In this document: piece after piece, positions 44,219 to 53,500 of the stretch
Numbering within the stretch: position 1 is the first letter of the stretch
How the letters are laid out: each line of letters opens with the position of its first letter
Assembly: GCF_010747475.1 (NCBI RefSeq)
Contig: NZ_VSLZ01000001.1
Location: 1,178,001 to 1,242,000 of the forward strand
Source: Halorussus sp. MSC15.2
GTDB taxonomy: Archaea > Halobacteriota > Halobacteria > Halobacteriales > Haladaptataceae
Reading direction: 5' to 3'
DNA: 64,000 bases
Notes under the pieces: model-generated
Databases searched by the model: none
Told to the model about the DNA's origin: nothing
Seen by the model: only the letters and a program-made list of their open reading frames with translations
Made by a program: the position numbers and the translations under genes

Positions 44219-45544
44219 GTGCGCCGCTACCGCGTCGCTTTCGCTCTGGTGGTCGTTCTCTGTGCCAGCACGCTCGGCTATAGCTACGTTTCCTCGCCGG
44301 CCAACGCCGCAGTGACGACCTACGAGCGACAGGCCGAACTCCCGGCGGAGGAACGCGCGTCGGTCGTCGCGCCCACCGGGAACGTCACGGTCGTCGCCGG
44401 TCACGGGATGAAGGGCGAATTGGCCGCACTGGTCGCGTTCGGTCCCGGTGGGAAAGTCCTCTACCACAACGACTCGTACCACGGCTACTTCGACGTGGAC
44501 CCCGTCGAGGGAACCCGGAGGACCGTCGAGTACGTCGCCGAACACGACTACGACGGCGGCGACTGCGAGGGGAAGTGTACCGTCTCCGTGGTCGAGCGCG
44601 TCAACCTCACGACCGGCGAAATCGAGCGCGTCTACTCCCGAATCATCCCGCAGGACCGCGGGGCCAACTGGCACGACGTGGACCGCCTCGACGAGAGCCA
44701 CCTGCTGGTCGGGGCCATCAACACCGACGAGATGTACGTCGTCAACACCACGACCGGAACGACGACGTGGGAGTGGTCCACCAAGCAGTCCTACCCCATC
44801 GCGGGCGGCGGTCCCTACCCGGCCGACTGGGCACACCTCAACGACGTGGAGAGACTCCGGGACGGCCGTCTCATGACCAGCCTCCGGAATCAGGACTCGG
44901 TGGTCTTCGTGGACCCCGAGACGGGCGTGCAGGAGAACTGGACGCTCGGCGCTGACGGTGCCCACGGCGTCCTCTACGAGCAGCACAACCCCGATTACAT
45001 CCCCGAGTCCGAGGGCGGGCCGGCGGTCGTGGTCGCCGACTCGCTCAACGACCGCGTCGTCGAGTACCAGCGAGCGGGAGGCGAGTGGAAGCGAACGTGG
45101 GTCTGGTCCGACGAGCGGATGAAGTGGCCTCGCGACGCCGACCGCCTCCCTGACGGGAACACGCTAATCGCCGACACGAACGCTCACCGCGTGCTGGAGG
45201 TTAATCCGCGGGGCGACGTGGTCTGGAGCGCCCCCTTCTACGCGCCCTACGAACTCGAACGCCTCGGCACGGGCGACGAGAGCGCGGGCGGCCCCGCGGC
45301 CGCGCGGGCCGACCTCCAATCGCAGGGAGTGAACGGGACCGACCGGTCTCCGACGACCTCCGTCGCCGGATTCTCGCCCCGGAAAGTCACGAACAGCATC
45401 TCGTTCGTCCTCCCCATTTGGATGGGGTTCGCCGACGCCGCGGCCGCACTGATTCTGGTCCTGACCGTGCTGGTGTGGGCGGTCGTGGAGTACCGTAACT
45501 CCGCGCTGTCGGTGTCGTTCCGGTGGCCGATTCGACTCCGGTGA
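44219..45544 (+). CDS. Arylsulfotransferase-like membrane-anchored propeller protein
   Basis: A 441-residue protein. It has an N-terminal signal-anchor (YRVAFALVVVLCASTLGYSY) and a C-terminal helix (DAAAALILVLTVLVWAVVEY at about residue 401). Between them is a beta-propeller with ASST-like features: GANWHDVDRLDESHLLVG, DWAHLNDVERLRDGRLMTSL, GAHGVLYEQHNPDYI, RDADRLPDGNTLIADTNAHR. Arylsulfotransferases move sulfate between phenols; haloarchaeal members lack proven activity. It is probably located outside the membrane. It starts at a GTG at 44219. Confidence 0.78.
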   Translation: MRRYRVAFALVVVLCASTLGYSYVSSPANAAVTTYERQAELPAEERASVVAPTGNVTVVAGHGMKGELAALVAFGPGGKVLYHNDSYHGYFDVDPVEGTRRTVEYVAEHDYDGGDCEGKCTVSVVERVNLTTGEIERVYSRIIPQDRGANWHDVDRLDESHLLVGAINTDEMYVVNTTTGTTTWEWSTKQSYPIAGGGPYPADWAHLNDVERLRDGRLMTSLRNQDSVVFVDPETGVQENWTLGADGAHGVLYEQHNPDYIPESEGGPAVVVADSLNDRVVEYQRAGGEWKRTWVWSDERMKWPRDADRLPDGNTLIADTNAHRVLEVNPRGDVVWSAPFYAPYELERLGTGDESAGGPAAARADLQSQGVNGTDRSPTTSVAGFSPRKVTNSISFVLPIWMGFADAAAALILVLTVLVWAVVEYRNSALSVSFRWPIRLR

Positions 45545-45653
45545 CTCGCTCGATTTTCTCCGCGACCGTCCGGCCGGATTCGCTCGCTCGACCAACCGCC
45601 GAAAGCGACCGGGAGACCAACCGGGAGGCGGTGCGTTCGGCTCCCACAACGAA

Positions 45654-45662
45654 CACTTTTAA
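45654..45662 (+). promoter_or_regulatory. TATA-like box of the rpa1 operon
   Basis: ACTTTTAAT is about 28 bases before the ATG at 45686, which supports that start over GTG at 45683. Confidence 0.5.
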
Positions 45663-45685
45663 TCCGCCCGGGCAAAGTTCGAGTG

Positions 45686-46954
45686 ATGAGTTTGGACGAC
45701 CATGCCGAGGACCTCGCCTCCGACCTCGGCGTCGACAAGGAGGAGGTCAAGGCGGACCTCGAGAATCTGGTGGAGTACAGCGTCCCGGTGGACGAGGCCA
45801 AGCAGAGCCTCAGACGGAAGTACGGCGACGGCGGCGGCGGTTCGAGCGAACCTTCCCAGACCGATATCGCCGACGTGTCCACCGAGGACAGCAACGTCAC
45901 CGTCACCGCGAAGGTGCTGACGGTCGGCAAGCGCTCGATTCGGTATCAGGGCAACGAGCAGGTCATCCACGAGGGCGAACTCGCCGACGAGACCGGGAAG
46001 ATTTCGTACACCGCGTGGGAGGACTTCGGTCTCTCGGCGGGCGACACCATCACCGCGGGCAACGCCGGCGTCCGCGAGTGGGACGGGAAACCCGAACTGA
46101 ACCTCGGCGAGAGCACCAACGTCGCCTTCGAGGACGACATCGACGTCCCGTACCCCGTGGGCGGCGACGCCGACCTCGCGGACCTCGAACCCGGCGACCG
46201 CGGCATCGACCTCGACGTCGAGGTCGTCGAAGTCGAGCGCAAGACCATCGACGGCCGCGACGGCGAGACCGAAATCAAGAGCGGCGTCCTCGCCGACGAG
46301 TCGGCCCGGCTCCCGTTCACCGACTGGGAGGCCCGGCCCGAAGTCGCCGAAGGCGCGACGATGCGACTCGAAGACGTGTACGTCCGGGAGTTCCGGGGCG
46401 TCCCCTCGGTCAACCTCTCGGAGTTCACCGAGGTCGCCCCGCTCGACCGCGAACTGGCGATTAGCGACACCGGCACGCGGATGACGGTCCGCGACGCGGT
46501 CGAGACCGGCGGCGCGTACGACGTGGAGGTCGTCGGCAACGTCGTCGCGGTCCGCGACGGGTCGGGCCTCATCGAGCGCTGTCCCGAGTGCGGTCGCGTC
46601 GTCCAGAACGGACAGTGCCGGAGTCACGGCGACGTGGACGGGCAGGACGACCTGCGCGTGAAGGCGATTATCGACGACGGGACCGGCACCGTGACCGCGG
46701 TCCTCGACGACGAACGCACCGAGGAAGTCTACGGCGGCGACGTCGAGGACGCGAAGGCTCAGGCCCGCGAGGCGATGGACAAGGAGGTCGTCGCCGACGA
46801 GATTCGTGACCGCGTCGTCGGCCACGAGTACCGCGTCCGGGGGAACCTCTCGGTGGACGACTACGGCGCGAACCTCGAAGTCTCGGAGTTCGAGCGGTCC
46901 GCTGACGCGCCCGCCGACCGTGCGAAGTCCCTGCTCGCGGAGGTGGCAGAATGA
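45686..46954 (+). CDS. rpa1: Replication protein A, large subunit (Rpa1-type)
   Basis: A 422-residue single-stranded DNA-binding protein with three OB folds and a zinc finger. Domains: a helical N-terminus (SLDDHAEDLASDLGVDKEEV), OB1 at about 65-160 (VTVTAKVLTVGKRSIRYQGN then YTAWEDFGL), OB2 at about 175-275 (FTDWEARPEVAEGATMRLED), and OB3 at about 280-400. A zinc motif, CPECGRVVQNGQCRSH, is near residue 297. It coats ssDNA in replication and repair. It is the first gene of an rpa1-rpap1-rpe operon like that of Haloferax. Start codons at 45683 and 45686 both occur; 45686 is preferred. Confidence 0.9.
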   Translation: MSLDDHAEDLASDLGVDKEEVKADLENLVEYSVPVDEAKQSLRRKYGDGGGGSSEPSQTDIADVSTEDSNVTVTAKVLTVGKRSIRYQGNEQVIHEGELADETGKISYTAWEDFGLSAGDTITAGNAGVREWDGKPELNLGESTNVAFEDDIDVPYPVGGDADLADLEPGDRGIDLDVEVVEVERKTIDGRDGETEIKSGVLADESARLPFTDWEARPEVAEGATMRLEDVYVREFRGVPSVNLSEFTEVAPLDRELAISDTGTRMTVRDAVETGGAYDVEVVGNVVAVRDGSGLIERCPECGRVVQNGQCRSHGDVDGQDDLRVKAIIDDGTGTVTAVLDDERTEEVYGGDVEDAKAQAREAMDKEVVADEIRDRVVGHEYRVRGNLSVDDYGANLEVSEFERSADAPADRAKSLLAEVAE

Positions 46955-48930
46955 GTTCCAACGGCGACGGGAACGGGTCCGACTCCGACAGTCAGGGCGG
47001 CGCGGGCCGCCGCGAAGTCGCGTGGCGCGTGTTCGCCGCGGAGTACGACGACGCCGACTTCGACTACTCCGAGAGCGACGAGGAGCGCGCCCCCAACTAC
47101 GTGGTCACGCCGACGGGCGCGCGAATCAACCGCCTGTTCGTGGTCGGCGTCCTGACCGAAATCGAGCAGGTCGGCGACGACGTACTCCGGGCGCGGGTCG
47201 TGGACCCGACCGGCGCGTTCGTCCTCTACGCCGGGCAGTACCAACCCGACGAGATGGCCTTCTTGGAGAACGCGTCTCCGCCCGCGTTCGTCGCGGTGAC
47301 GGGCAAGGCCCGGACCTTCCAACCGGAGGACTCCGACCGGGTGTTCACGTCGATTCGCCCCGAGTCCATCAACCGCGTGGACGCCGAGACGCGTGACCGC
47401 TGGGTGGTCCAGACCGCCGAGCAGACCCTCTCGCGGGTCTCGACGGTCGCCGACGCCATCGACTCGGGCGAGCGCGGCGACGCGCTCCGAGCGGCCCTCG
47501 AAGCCAGCGGCGTGGACTCGGGACTCGCCTCGGGCGTTCCGCTGGCGCTCGACCACTACGGCACGACGAAGGCCTACCTCGCGGAGGTCTGGGACCTCGC
47601 GGTCGATTCGACCAGAGTGGTCGCAGGCGAACTCTCGGCCGACGACGTGGGACCGCTCGAACTCGCTCCCGGCGAGGGCGGCGACGAGGTGGCGATGAGC
47701 CTCGACTACTCGCTGACCGACGACGAGGCGGGCGACCTCGCGGAACTGGAGACCGCGAGCGCTTCGGCGGAGTCGGCGGCGGAACCGCGAGACGAGACCG
47801 CCACGGAGTCGGGCGAGGAGACCACCGAACCGAGCGACGAGATGGACCCCGAGACCGAGACGCCGCCCGCCGAGGCCCGGACCGAAGCGGACGAAACCGA
47901 AGCGGTCCCCGAGGGGAGTTCCGACCCCGAACCGACCGCGGACGCCGAGACGGACATCGGCGACTTCGACGAACCCGAGACGGCCACAAGCGACGACCTC
48001 GGCGAGGCCCCAACTACCACCGTGGACGAATCCGAGACAGACCCCGAGACCGAATCGGAGGCGGCCCCGGAAACGGAGACGGAGGAGGCCCCCGAAGCGG
48101 CGGCGGACGCCGAACCCGAGGACGCCCCCGAGGTCGAGGACGCGGAGGAGGCGGCCGAACTGCAGGACGAAATCGGGACGGACGAACCGCCGACCGTCGA
48201 GTCCGAACAGGGCACCTCGACCGAGGAGTCGTTCGCGCCCGAGACCGACGACGACGGGCAACCCGAGGACGACGGACCGGACCTCGGCACGGCCGGGGCG
48301 GGCGACGAGATGTACGAGTTCGACGAGGAGGAGCGCGAACAGGTCGAAGAGGAGTACGGACTGGAGTTCTCCTCGGGGAGCGAAGTCGAGAGTCCCGAGG
48401 AGTCGGAGATGGAGGCCCCCAGCCCCGACCCCGAACAGGGTCCGGACGAGCCGACGCCCGAGCGCGAGTCCGAACTGGCCGACGAGGACCCCAACGCGGG
48501 CGAACCCGCCGACCCGACCGCCGAGGAAGTGGACACCGACGAGCTACAGGGCGTGGAGTCGGCGTCGGGCGGCACCGAGGAGGTCGTCAACGACGCCGAC
48601 GCGGCCCCCGCAGGCGGGGAGACGGCCGCCGCGGAAGCGCCCGGCGCGTCCATCGGCGAGAACGAGGTGGCCGAGTCGGACGCCGACGAGGCTGACGAGG
48701 AGTCCGACGCCGACTCCGGCGAGCAGGGGACGCCCGAGAACCTCGAAGACACCGTGATGGACCAGATGCGCGAGTTGAACGACGGCGACGGCGTCGCCCG
48801 CGAGACGCTGCTGGCCGCGGTGGTGCAGGCCTACGACGTGACGCCCGCCGACGTGGAGGACGCGCTCGAAGCCGCGCTGATGGCCGGGCGATGCTACGAG
48901 TCGGGCGAGGACACGCTCAAGCCCATCTGA
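46951..48930 (+). CDS. rpap1: RPA-associated protein (Rpap1-type, COG3390)
   Basis: A 659-residue protein. The N-terminal 240 residues are structured: EVAWRVFAAEYDDADFDYSE, then YVVTPTGARINRLFVVGVLT and LRARVVDPTGAFVLYAGQYQ, an OB-like fold. A very long acidic low-complexity linker follows (about 255-590). The C-terminus is a short winged-helix-like domain (LNDGDGVARETLLAAVVQAY, then ALEAALMAGRCYESGED). It binds the Rpa1-type protein in the known Haloferax operon. The start overlaps rpa1 (ATGA). The linker is far longer than in many relatives, which is typical of haloarchaeal sequence. Confidence 0.88.
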   Translation: MSSNGDGNGSDSDSQGGAGRREVAWRVFAAEYDDADFDYSESDEERAPNYVVTPTGARINRLFVVGVLTEIEQVGDDVLRARVVDPTGAFVLYAGQYQPDEMAFLENASPPAFVAVTGKARTFQPEDSDRVFTSIRPESINRVDAETRDRWVVQTAEQTLSRVSTVADAIDSGERGDALRAALEASGVDSGLASGVPLALDHYGTTKAYLAEVWDLAVDSTRVVAGELSADDVGPLELAPGEGGDEVAMSLDYSLTDDEAGDLAELETASASAESAAEPRDETATESGEETTEPSDEMDPETETPPAEARTEADETEAVPEGSSDPEPTADAETDIGDFDEPETATSDDLGEAPTTTVDESETDPETESEAAPETETEEAPEAAADAEPEDAPEVEDAEEAAELQDEIGTDEPPTVESEQGTSTEESFAPETDDDGQPEDDGPDLGTAGAGDEMYEFDEEEREQVEEEYGLEFSSGSEVESPEESEMEAPSPDPEQGPDEPTPERESELADEDPNAGEPADPTAEEVDTDELQGVESASGGTEEVVNDADAAPAGGETAAAEAPGASIGENEVAESDADEADEESDADSGEQGTPENLEDTVMDQMRELNDGDGVARETLLAAVVQAYDVTPADVEDALEAALMAGRCYESGEDTLKPI

Positions 48931-49679
48931 TGAGCCTCGTGGAGCCGGTTCCCGGCGAGCCAGCGGCGGTCGCCGAGGTGGGACCCGACGGCGAGCGCGC
49001 GCTGGTCGTCGCCGACTTCCACGCGGGCATCGAGCAGGCCCTCCGCGCGGAGGGCGTCTCGCTCGACAGTCGCGCACAGCAGCGACGCGAGCGACTGCTC
49101 GCGCTGGTCACGCGCACCGACCCCGACCGAGTCCTCTTTCTGGGCGACCTGATGCACGCCATCGGCGACCCCGGCGGGGCCGAGCGCGGCGAAATCGAGG
49201 TCCTGCTGGAGCGCCTCGACGAACGGGGCGTGGCGGCCACGCTGGTCAAGGGCAACCACGACGGCGCTATCGAGTCGTGGGCGGACCTCGACGTGACGGC
49301 GGGCGCGGGCGTCCGTCTGGGTTCGGTCGGGTTCGCCCACGGCCACACGTGGCCCGCGCCGGAGGTCCTCGACAGCGACGTCGTCTGCGTCGGCCACGAA
49401 CACCCCGCGGTCCGACTGGAGGACGAGGTGGGCGGGAGCCGAGTCGAGCGCGTCTGGCTCAGGGGACCGCTGGCCGGGGCGGCGTTCGCCGAACGCGAGG
49501 GCGGCGTCCGGGCGGGCGCGGAACTGGTGGTCTTCCCGGCGTTCAACGAACTCGTCGGCGCGACGTGGGTCAACGTCGAGGGACAGGAGTTTCTGGCCCC
49601 GTTCCTGCCGGAGGGACTGGCGGACGGAGAGGCCTATCTGCTGGACGGGACGCGACTCGGCGAGTATCAGACGGTCTGA
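48930..49679 (+). CDS. rpe: RPA-associated phosphoesterase (Rpe), calcineurin-like
   Basis: A 249-residue metallophosphoesterase. Motifs are ALVVADFHAGIEQAL (the DxH motif), RVLFLGDLMHAIGD (GD), LVKGNHDGAIE (GNHD), and SVGFAHGHTW with CVGHEHPA (the His ligands). It is the third gene of the rpa1-rpap1-rpe operon in Haloferax-like organisms, and its ATG overlaps the rpap1 stop (TGATG). Its substrate is unknown, but the context points to nucleic-acid repair. The end overlaps the convergent PH-like gene by 13 bases. Confidence 0.9.
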   Translation: MSLVEPVPGEPAAVAEVGPDGERALVVADFHAGIEQALRAEGVSLDSRAQQRRERLLALVTRTDPDRVLFLGDLMHAIGDPGGAERGEIEVLLERLDERGVAATLVKGNHDGAIESWADLDVTAGAGVRLGSVGFAHGHTWPAPEVLDSDVVCVGHEHPAVRLEDEVGGSRVERVWLRGPLAGAAFAEREGGVRAGAELVVFPAFNELVGATWVNVEGQEFLAPFLPEGLADGEAYLLDGTRLGEYQTV

Positions 49680-50139
49680 CTCGACGCTTCCTGCACCGCC
49701 GCGACGAGTTCGTCCGGCCGGTCGGACCCGACGAACGTCGATTTGCCGTCGGTCCGCTCGAAGCGGACGCCGCTCCGACCGCTCGCGGTGTAAGCGACAC
49801 CGCTGGGACTCCAGCGGATGCCCCACCCGCCGTAGCGGAGCGGACCGTAGCCCGTCTCCTGCACGTCGGCGAGGTCCGAGAACGGGATGCGCCTGAACGA
49901 CCGGTGGAACGGCGCGAACTCGACGTAGATTCCGTCCTCGCGGACTCCGTCCGGAGGGTGGCGACCCGGAGCAGGAGCGCGACGCCACCGAGCGCGAGGA
50001 GTCGGCCGACCGTCTCGCGGGCCGACTGCTTCCCGCGGGCGAGATTCACGATGTCGGCGGTCGCACGCAGGCCGAGCAGTCCCCAGACCCACGAGTGGCC
50101 GAGGTTCTGGTTCTCCCGGAAGTGGACTTTCGTCTCCAT
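49667..50139 (-). pseudogene. Membrane-associated PH-like (DUF6141-type) protein, frameshifted
   Basis: It starts METKVHFRENQNLGHSWVWG with hydrophobic stretches (VGRLLALGGVALLLRVATL). At about 49945 the frame breaks: the natural continuation VREDGIYVEFAPFHRSFRRI then PFSDLADVQETGYGPLRYGG is in the other frame and ends TVQEASSQTV-like at 49667. Restoring one base at GAG|TCC gives LRTEVREDG, the expected PH-like junction, and a protein of about 157 residues. The HRSFRRIPFSDL and RYGGWGIRWS stretches fit DUF6141/bPH-like proteins. Function is unknown. Confidence 0.72.
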
Positions 50140-50498
50140 GGAGTCACCTTCGGGACCGCTGAGAAAAGTCTTCGTGGCCGTCGCGGTGCCGTGCGGTGAC
50201 TCCTCAGTTCAAGCAGTAGCTAGCTTCACTCCGTCTTCTCTGTTCGAGTCCCCACTCAGTGAGCGAGACCCCGTTCTGAGGCGGTTGCGGTTGCGATTGG
50301 CTTCGGAGGAACTGACTCCCGCGGTCCTCAGTTACAGGGAGAACGAGGTCTCTCAGTTACCGATTCGACAACCCGTGCGCGAGACCCAGAACGGAGACCG
50401 ACGGACGCTCCGTTCGTGACCAAAAACGCCGTCCGAGACCCACCTATCAGGTTCTAGAGGCGACGTGCTTATCACCCTCTAACCGCTAAAAACGTCCA
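50140..50498. other. Intergenic region before the Lhr helicase gene
   Basis: About 360 bases. A TATA-like CTTATCAC at 50468-50475 is 28 bases before the ATG at 50499 and looks like the helicase promoter. A partial inverted repeat, GGTTCTAGAGG and CCCTCTAACC, flanks it (about 50451-50484). The rest (50150-50440) has no recognisable feature and no good open frame. Confidence 0.42.
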
Positions 50499-53369
50499 AT
50501 GAGCGACGGAGCGGCCGCGAGTTCTGCGGCCTTCGCACAGTTCGGCGAGCAGGTGCGGGCGGCGCTCTCCGAGCGCGGATTCTCGACGCCCACCGAGCCA
50601 CAGCGCCGGGCGATTCCGCCGCTGGCACGCGGCGACGACGCGCTGGTCATCGCGCCCACCGGGACCGGGAAGACCGAGACGGCGATGTTGCCGGTGTTCG
50701 ACGCCATTGCGGAGAATCAGGCCGAGAACGGTCCCCGGTTCGGCATCTCCGCGCTGTACGTCACGCCGCTGCGCGCCCTCAACCGCGACATGCGCCAGCG
50801 ACTGGAGTGGTGGGGCGAGGAGTTGGACCTCCGGGTGGACGTGCGCCACGGCGACACCACCGACTACCAGCGCCAGAAGCAGGCCAACGACCCGCCGGAC
50901 GTGCTGGTGACGACGCCCGAGACCCTGCAGGCGATGCTGACCGGGTCGAAGCTACGCACGGCCCTCGAAGACGTCCACCACGTCGTGATAGACGAGGTCC
51001 ACGAACTCGCCAGCGCCAAGCGCGGCGCGCAGTTGACTATCGGACTCGAACGACTCCGCGAGTTGGCCGACGACTTCCAGCGCATCGGCCTGTCGGCGAC
51101 CGTCGGCGACCCGGAGGAGGTCGGCCGGTTCCTGACCGGCGACCCCGCCGAGCGCGACGCCCCCGAAATCGTGGAAGTGGACGTGGGGAGCAAGGTCGAG
51201 TTCGAGGTCCGGGAGCCCGAAATCACCGAGGAGGACGAGCGACTCGCCGGCAGACTCGCCACCGAAGAGTCGATGGCGAGTCACGTCCGGGCGATTCTGG
51301 AAATCGTCGAGGACCACGACTCGACGCTGATATTCGTCAACACCCGACAGACCGCCGAGGCGCTCGGGTCGCGGTTCAAGGAGTTGGACGCGAACGTCGG
51401 CGTCCACCACGGGTCGCTGTCGAAGGAGGCCCGAATCGACGTGGAGGACCGATTCAAAGCCGGGAAGCTCGACGCCCTGCTCTGCACCTCCTCGATGGAA
51501 CTCGGCATCGACGTGGGTCGCATCGACCACGTGGTCCAGTACTCCAGTCCCCGAGAGGTCGCACGCCTGCTCCAGCGCGTCGGGCGCGCGGGCCACCGGA
51601 GCGAGGAGGTCTCTCACGGCACGATAATCACCAAGCACCCCGACGACACCCTCGAAGCCCTCGCCATCGCCCGGCGCGCGAAGGCGGGCGACGTGGAGGA
51701 CGCCGAGATTCACGACGGGAGCCTCGACACCGTGGCCAACCAGATAGTCGGGTTGGTGATGGACTTCGGCGACCTCTCGGCGATGCGGGCCTACGACATC
51801 GTCACGCGGGCCTACCCCTTCCGGGACCTCTCCGAGGAGGAGTTCAAGGCGGTCTGTCGCGAGTTGAAGAGCAACCGACTCGTCTGGCTCGACGAGGCCG
51901 AGGACCGACTGGAGAAGTCGAGCCAGACGTGGCAGTACTTCTACGCCAACCTCTCGATGATTCCCGACGAGCAGAAGTACACCGTCGAGGACATCGCGTC
52001 GGGGTCGCAGGTCGGCACGCTCGACGAGCGGTTCGTCGTCAACTTCGCCCAACCCGGCGAGATATTCGTCCAGCGCGGCGAGATGTGGCGCATCACCGAG
52101 GTGGACGACGACGAGGAGACCGTCAAGGTCTCGCCCATCGAGGACCCCGGCGGTGAGATTCCGTCGTGGGTCGGCGAGGAGATTCCGGTGCCCTACGACG
52201 TCGCGCAGGAGGTCGGCGAGATGCGCGCCGTGGCGGGTCCCCAGTTCGAGCGCGGCGCGCCCCGCGAGGGCGTCGCCAAGGAGTTCACGAACCGCTATCC
52301 CACGGACGAGTACACCGCGAGCGAGGCGCTCTCGCAACTGGACCGCCACGCCGAGGCCGACGCCCCGCTCCCGACCGCGGACCGAATCGTGGTCGAACAC
52401 GCCGCTCGGACGGTCGTTCTCAACGCCTGTTTCGGCCACAAGGTCAACGAGACGCTCGGCCGGGTCCTCTCGTCGCTGGTCGGCCAGCGAACTGGGTCGT
52501 CGGTCGGACTGGAGGTGGACCCCTACCGCATCGAGTTGGACGTGCCCGCGAAGGTAAACGGACAGGAGGTCGCGGCGGTCCTCGAAGAGACCGACCCCGA
52601 CCACGTCGAAGCCATCATCGAGTTGAGCCTCAAGCACTCGGACTCGCTCAAGTTCAAACTCTCGCAGGTCGCCGCCAAGTTCGGCGCGCTCCGGCGCTGG
52701 GAGGGCGGTGGCAGCGCGGGCGGCCCGCAGATGGACAGGCTGATGGCCGCCCTCGAAGAGACGCCGATGTACGACGAGGCGGTCCGGGAGGTGTTTCACG
52801 ACGACCTCGCGGTCGAGCGGGCCAGCGAGGTCCTCCGCCGAATCCGGTCGGGCGACGTCGACGTCGTGACGACTGGCGGCCGCACCCCGGTCGGGTCGGG
52901 CGGCATCTCGTCAGGCCGGGAACTGCTCGCGCCCGAGAACGCCGACGCCAGCGTCATCCAGACGGTCAAGGACCGGATTCAGGACGACGAGGTCATCCTG
53001 CTCTGCCTCCACTGCGCGGACTGGAAGCGCAAGAAGCCGGTCCGGCGCGTCCGCGACCAGCCGAAGTGTCCCGAGTGCGGTTCGACCCGCGTCGCGGCGC
53101 TCAACCCGTGGGCCGACGAGGTGGTCAAGGCCGTGCGCTCGAACGACAAGGACGACGAGCAGGAGAAGATGACCCGGCGCGCCTACAAGGCCGCCAATCT
53201 GGTCCAGAGCCACGGCAAGCGGGCGGTCGTCGCGCTGGCGGCCCGCGGGGTCGGCCCGCAGAACGCGGCCCGCATCATCGCCAAACTCCGCGAGGACGAG
53301 GACGACTTCTACCGGGACATCCTCGCACAGGAGCGCCAGTACGCCCGCACCCAGTCGTTCTGGGACTGA
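50499..53369 (+). CDS. ATP-dependent helicase, Lhr-type (Lhr-core)
   Basis: A 956-residue SF2 helicase. Motif I is APTGTGKTE (near residue 51), motif II is DEVH (in VVIDEVHELASAKRG), motif III is GLSATVG, motif V is GIDVGRIDHVVQYSSP and motif VI is LQRVGRAGHRSEEV. The helicase core is followed by the winged-helix and extended Lhr region (YPFRDLSEEEFKAVCREL) and a C-terminal CLHC...CPECG zinc finger near residue 840. Lhr enzymes unwind DNA and DNA:RNA hybrids in repair or fork restart. The gene is intact. Confidence 0.9.
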   Translation: MSDGAAASSAAFAQFGEQVRAALSERGFSTPTEPQRRAIPPLARGDDALVIAPTGTGKTETAMLPVFDAIAENQAENGPRFGISALYVTPLRALNRDMRQRLEWWGEELDLRVDVRHGDTTDYQRQKQANDPPDVLVTTPETLQAMLTGSKLRTALEDVHHVVIDEVHELASAKRGAQLTIGLERLRELADDFQRIGLSATVGDPEEVGRFLTGDPAERDAPEIVEVDVGSKVEFEVREPEITEEDERLAGRLATEESMASHVRAILEIVEDHDSTLIFVNTRQTAEALGSRFKELDANVGVHHGSLSKEARIDVEDRFKAGKLDALLCTSSMELGIDVGRIDHVVQYSSPREVARLLQRVGRAGHRSEEVSHGTIITKHPDDTLEALAIARRAKAGDVEDAEIHDGSLDTVANQIVGLVMDFGDLSAMRAYDIVTRAYPFRDLSEEEFKAVCRELKSNRLVWLDEAEDRLEKSSQTWQYFYANLSMIPDEQKYTVEDIASGSQVGTLDERFVVNFAQPGEIFVQRGEMWRITEVDDDEETVKVSPIEDPGGEIPSWVGEEIPVPYDVAQEVGEMRAVAGPQFERGAPREGVAKEFTNRYPTDEYTASEALSQLDRHAEADAPLPTADRIVVEHAARTVVLNACFGHKVNETLGRVLSSLVGQRTGSSVGLEVDPYRIELDVPAKVNGQEVAAVLEETDPDHVEAIIELSLKHSDSLKFKLSQVAAKFGALRRWEGGGSAGGPQMDRLMAALEETPMYDEAVREVFHDDLAVERASEVLRRIRSGDVDVVTTGGRTPVGSGGISSGRELLAPENADASVIQTVKDRIQDDEVILLCLHCADWKRKKPVRRVRDQPKCPECGSTRVAALNPWADEVVKAVRSNDKDDEQEKMTRRAYKAANLVQSHGKRAVVALAARGVGPQNAARIIAKLREDEDDFYRDILAQERQYARTQSFWD

Positions 53370-53469
53370 CCGGAAAGCCCCCGTTTCCCGCTCTTAACCC
53401 CCATTCTACGGTCGTAACCGGCGAGTGTCCGCTCGTTACGTGCTCCCAACTACGTGAACGGCCGATTCG

Positions 53470-53476
53470 CTATAAG
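53470..53476 (+). promoter_or_regulatory. TATA-like box of the 53501 gene
   Basis: CTATAAG, about 28 bases before the ATG at 53501, supports that leaderless start. Confidence 0.5.
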
Positions 53477-53500
53477 ACGCGACGTGATGCAGGTGCGGGC

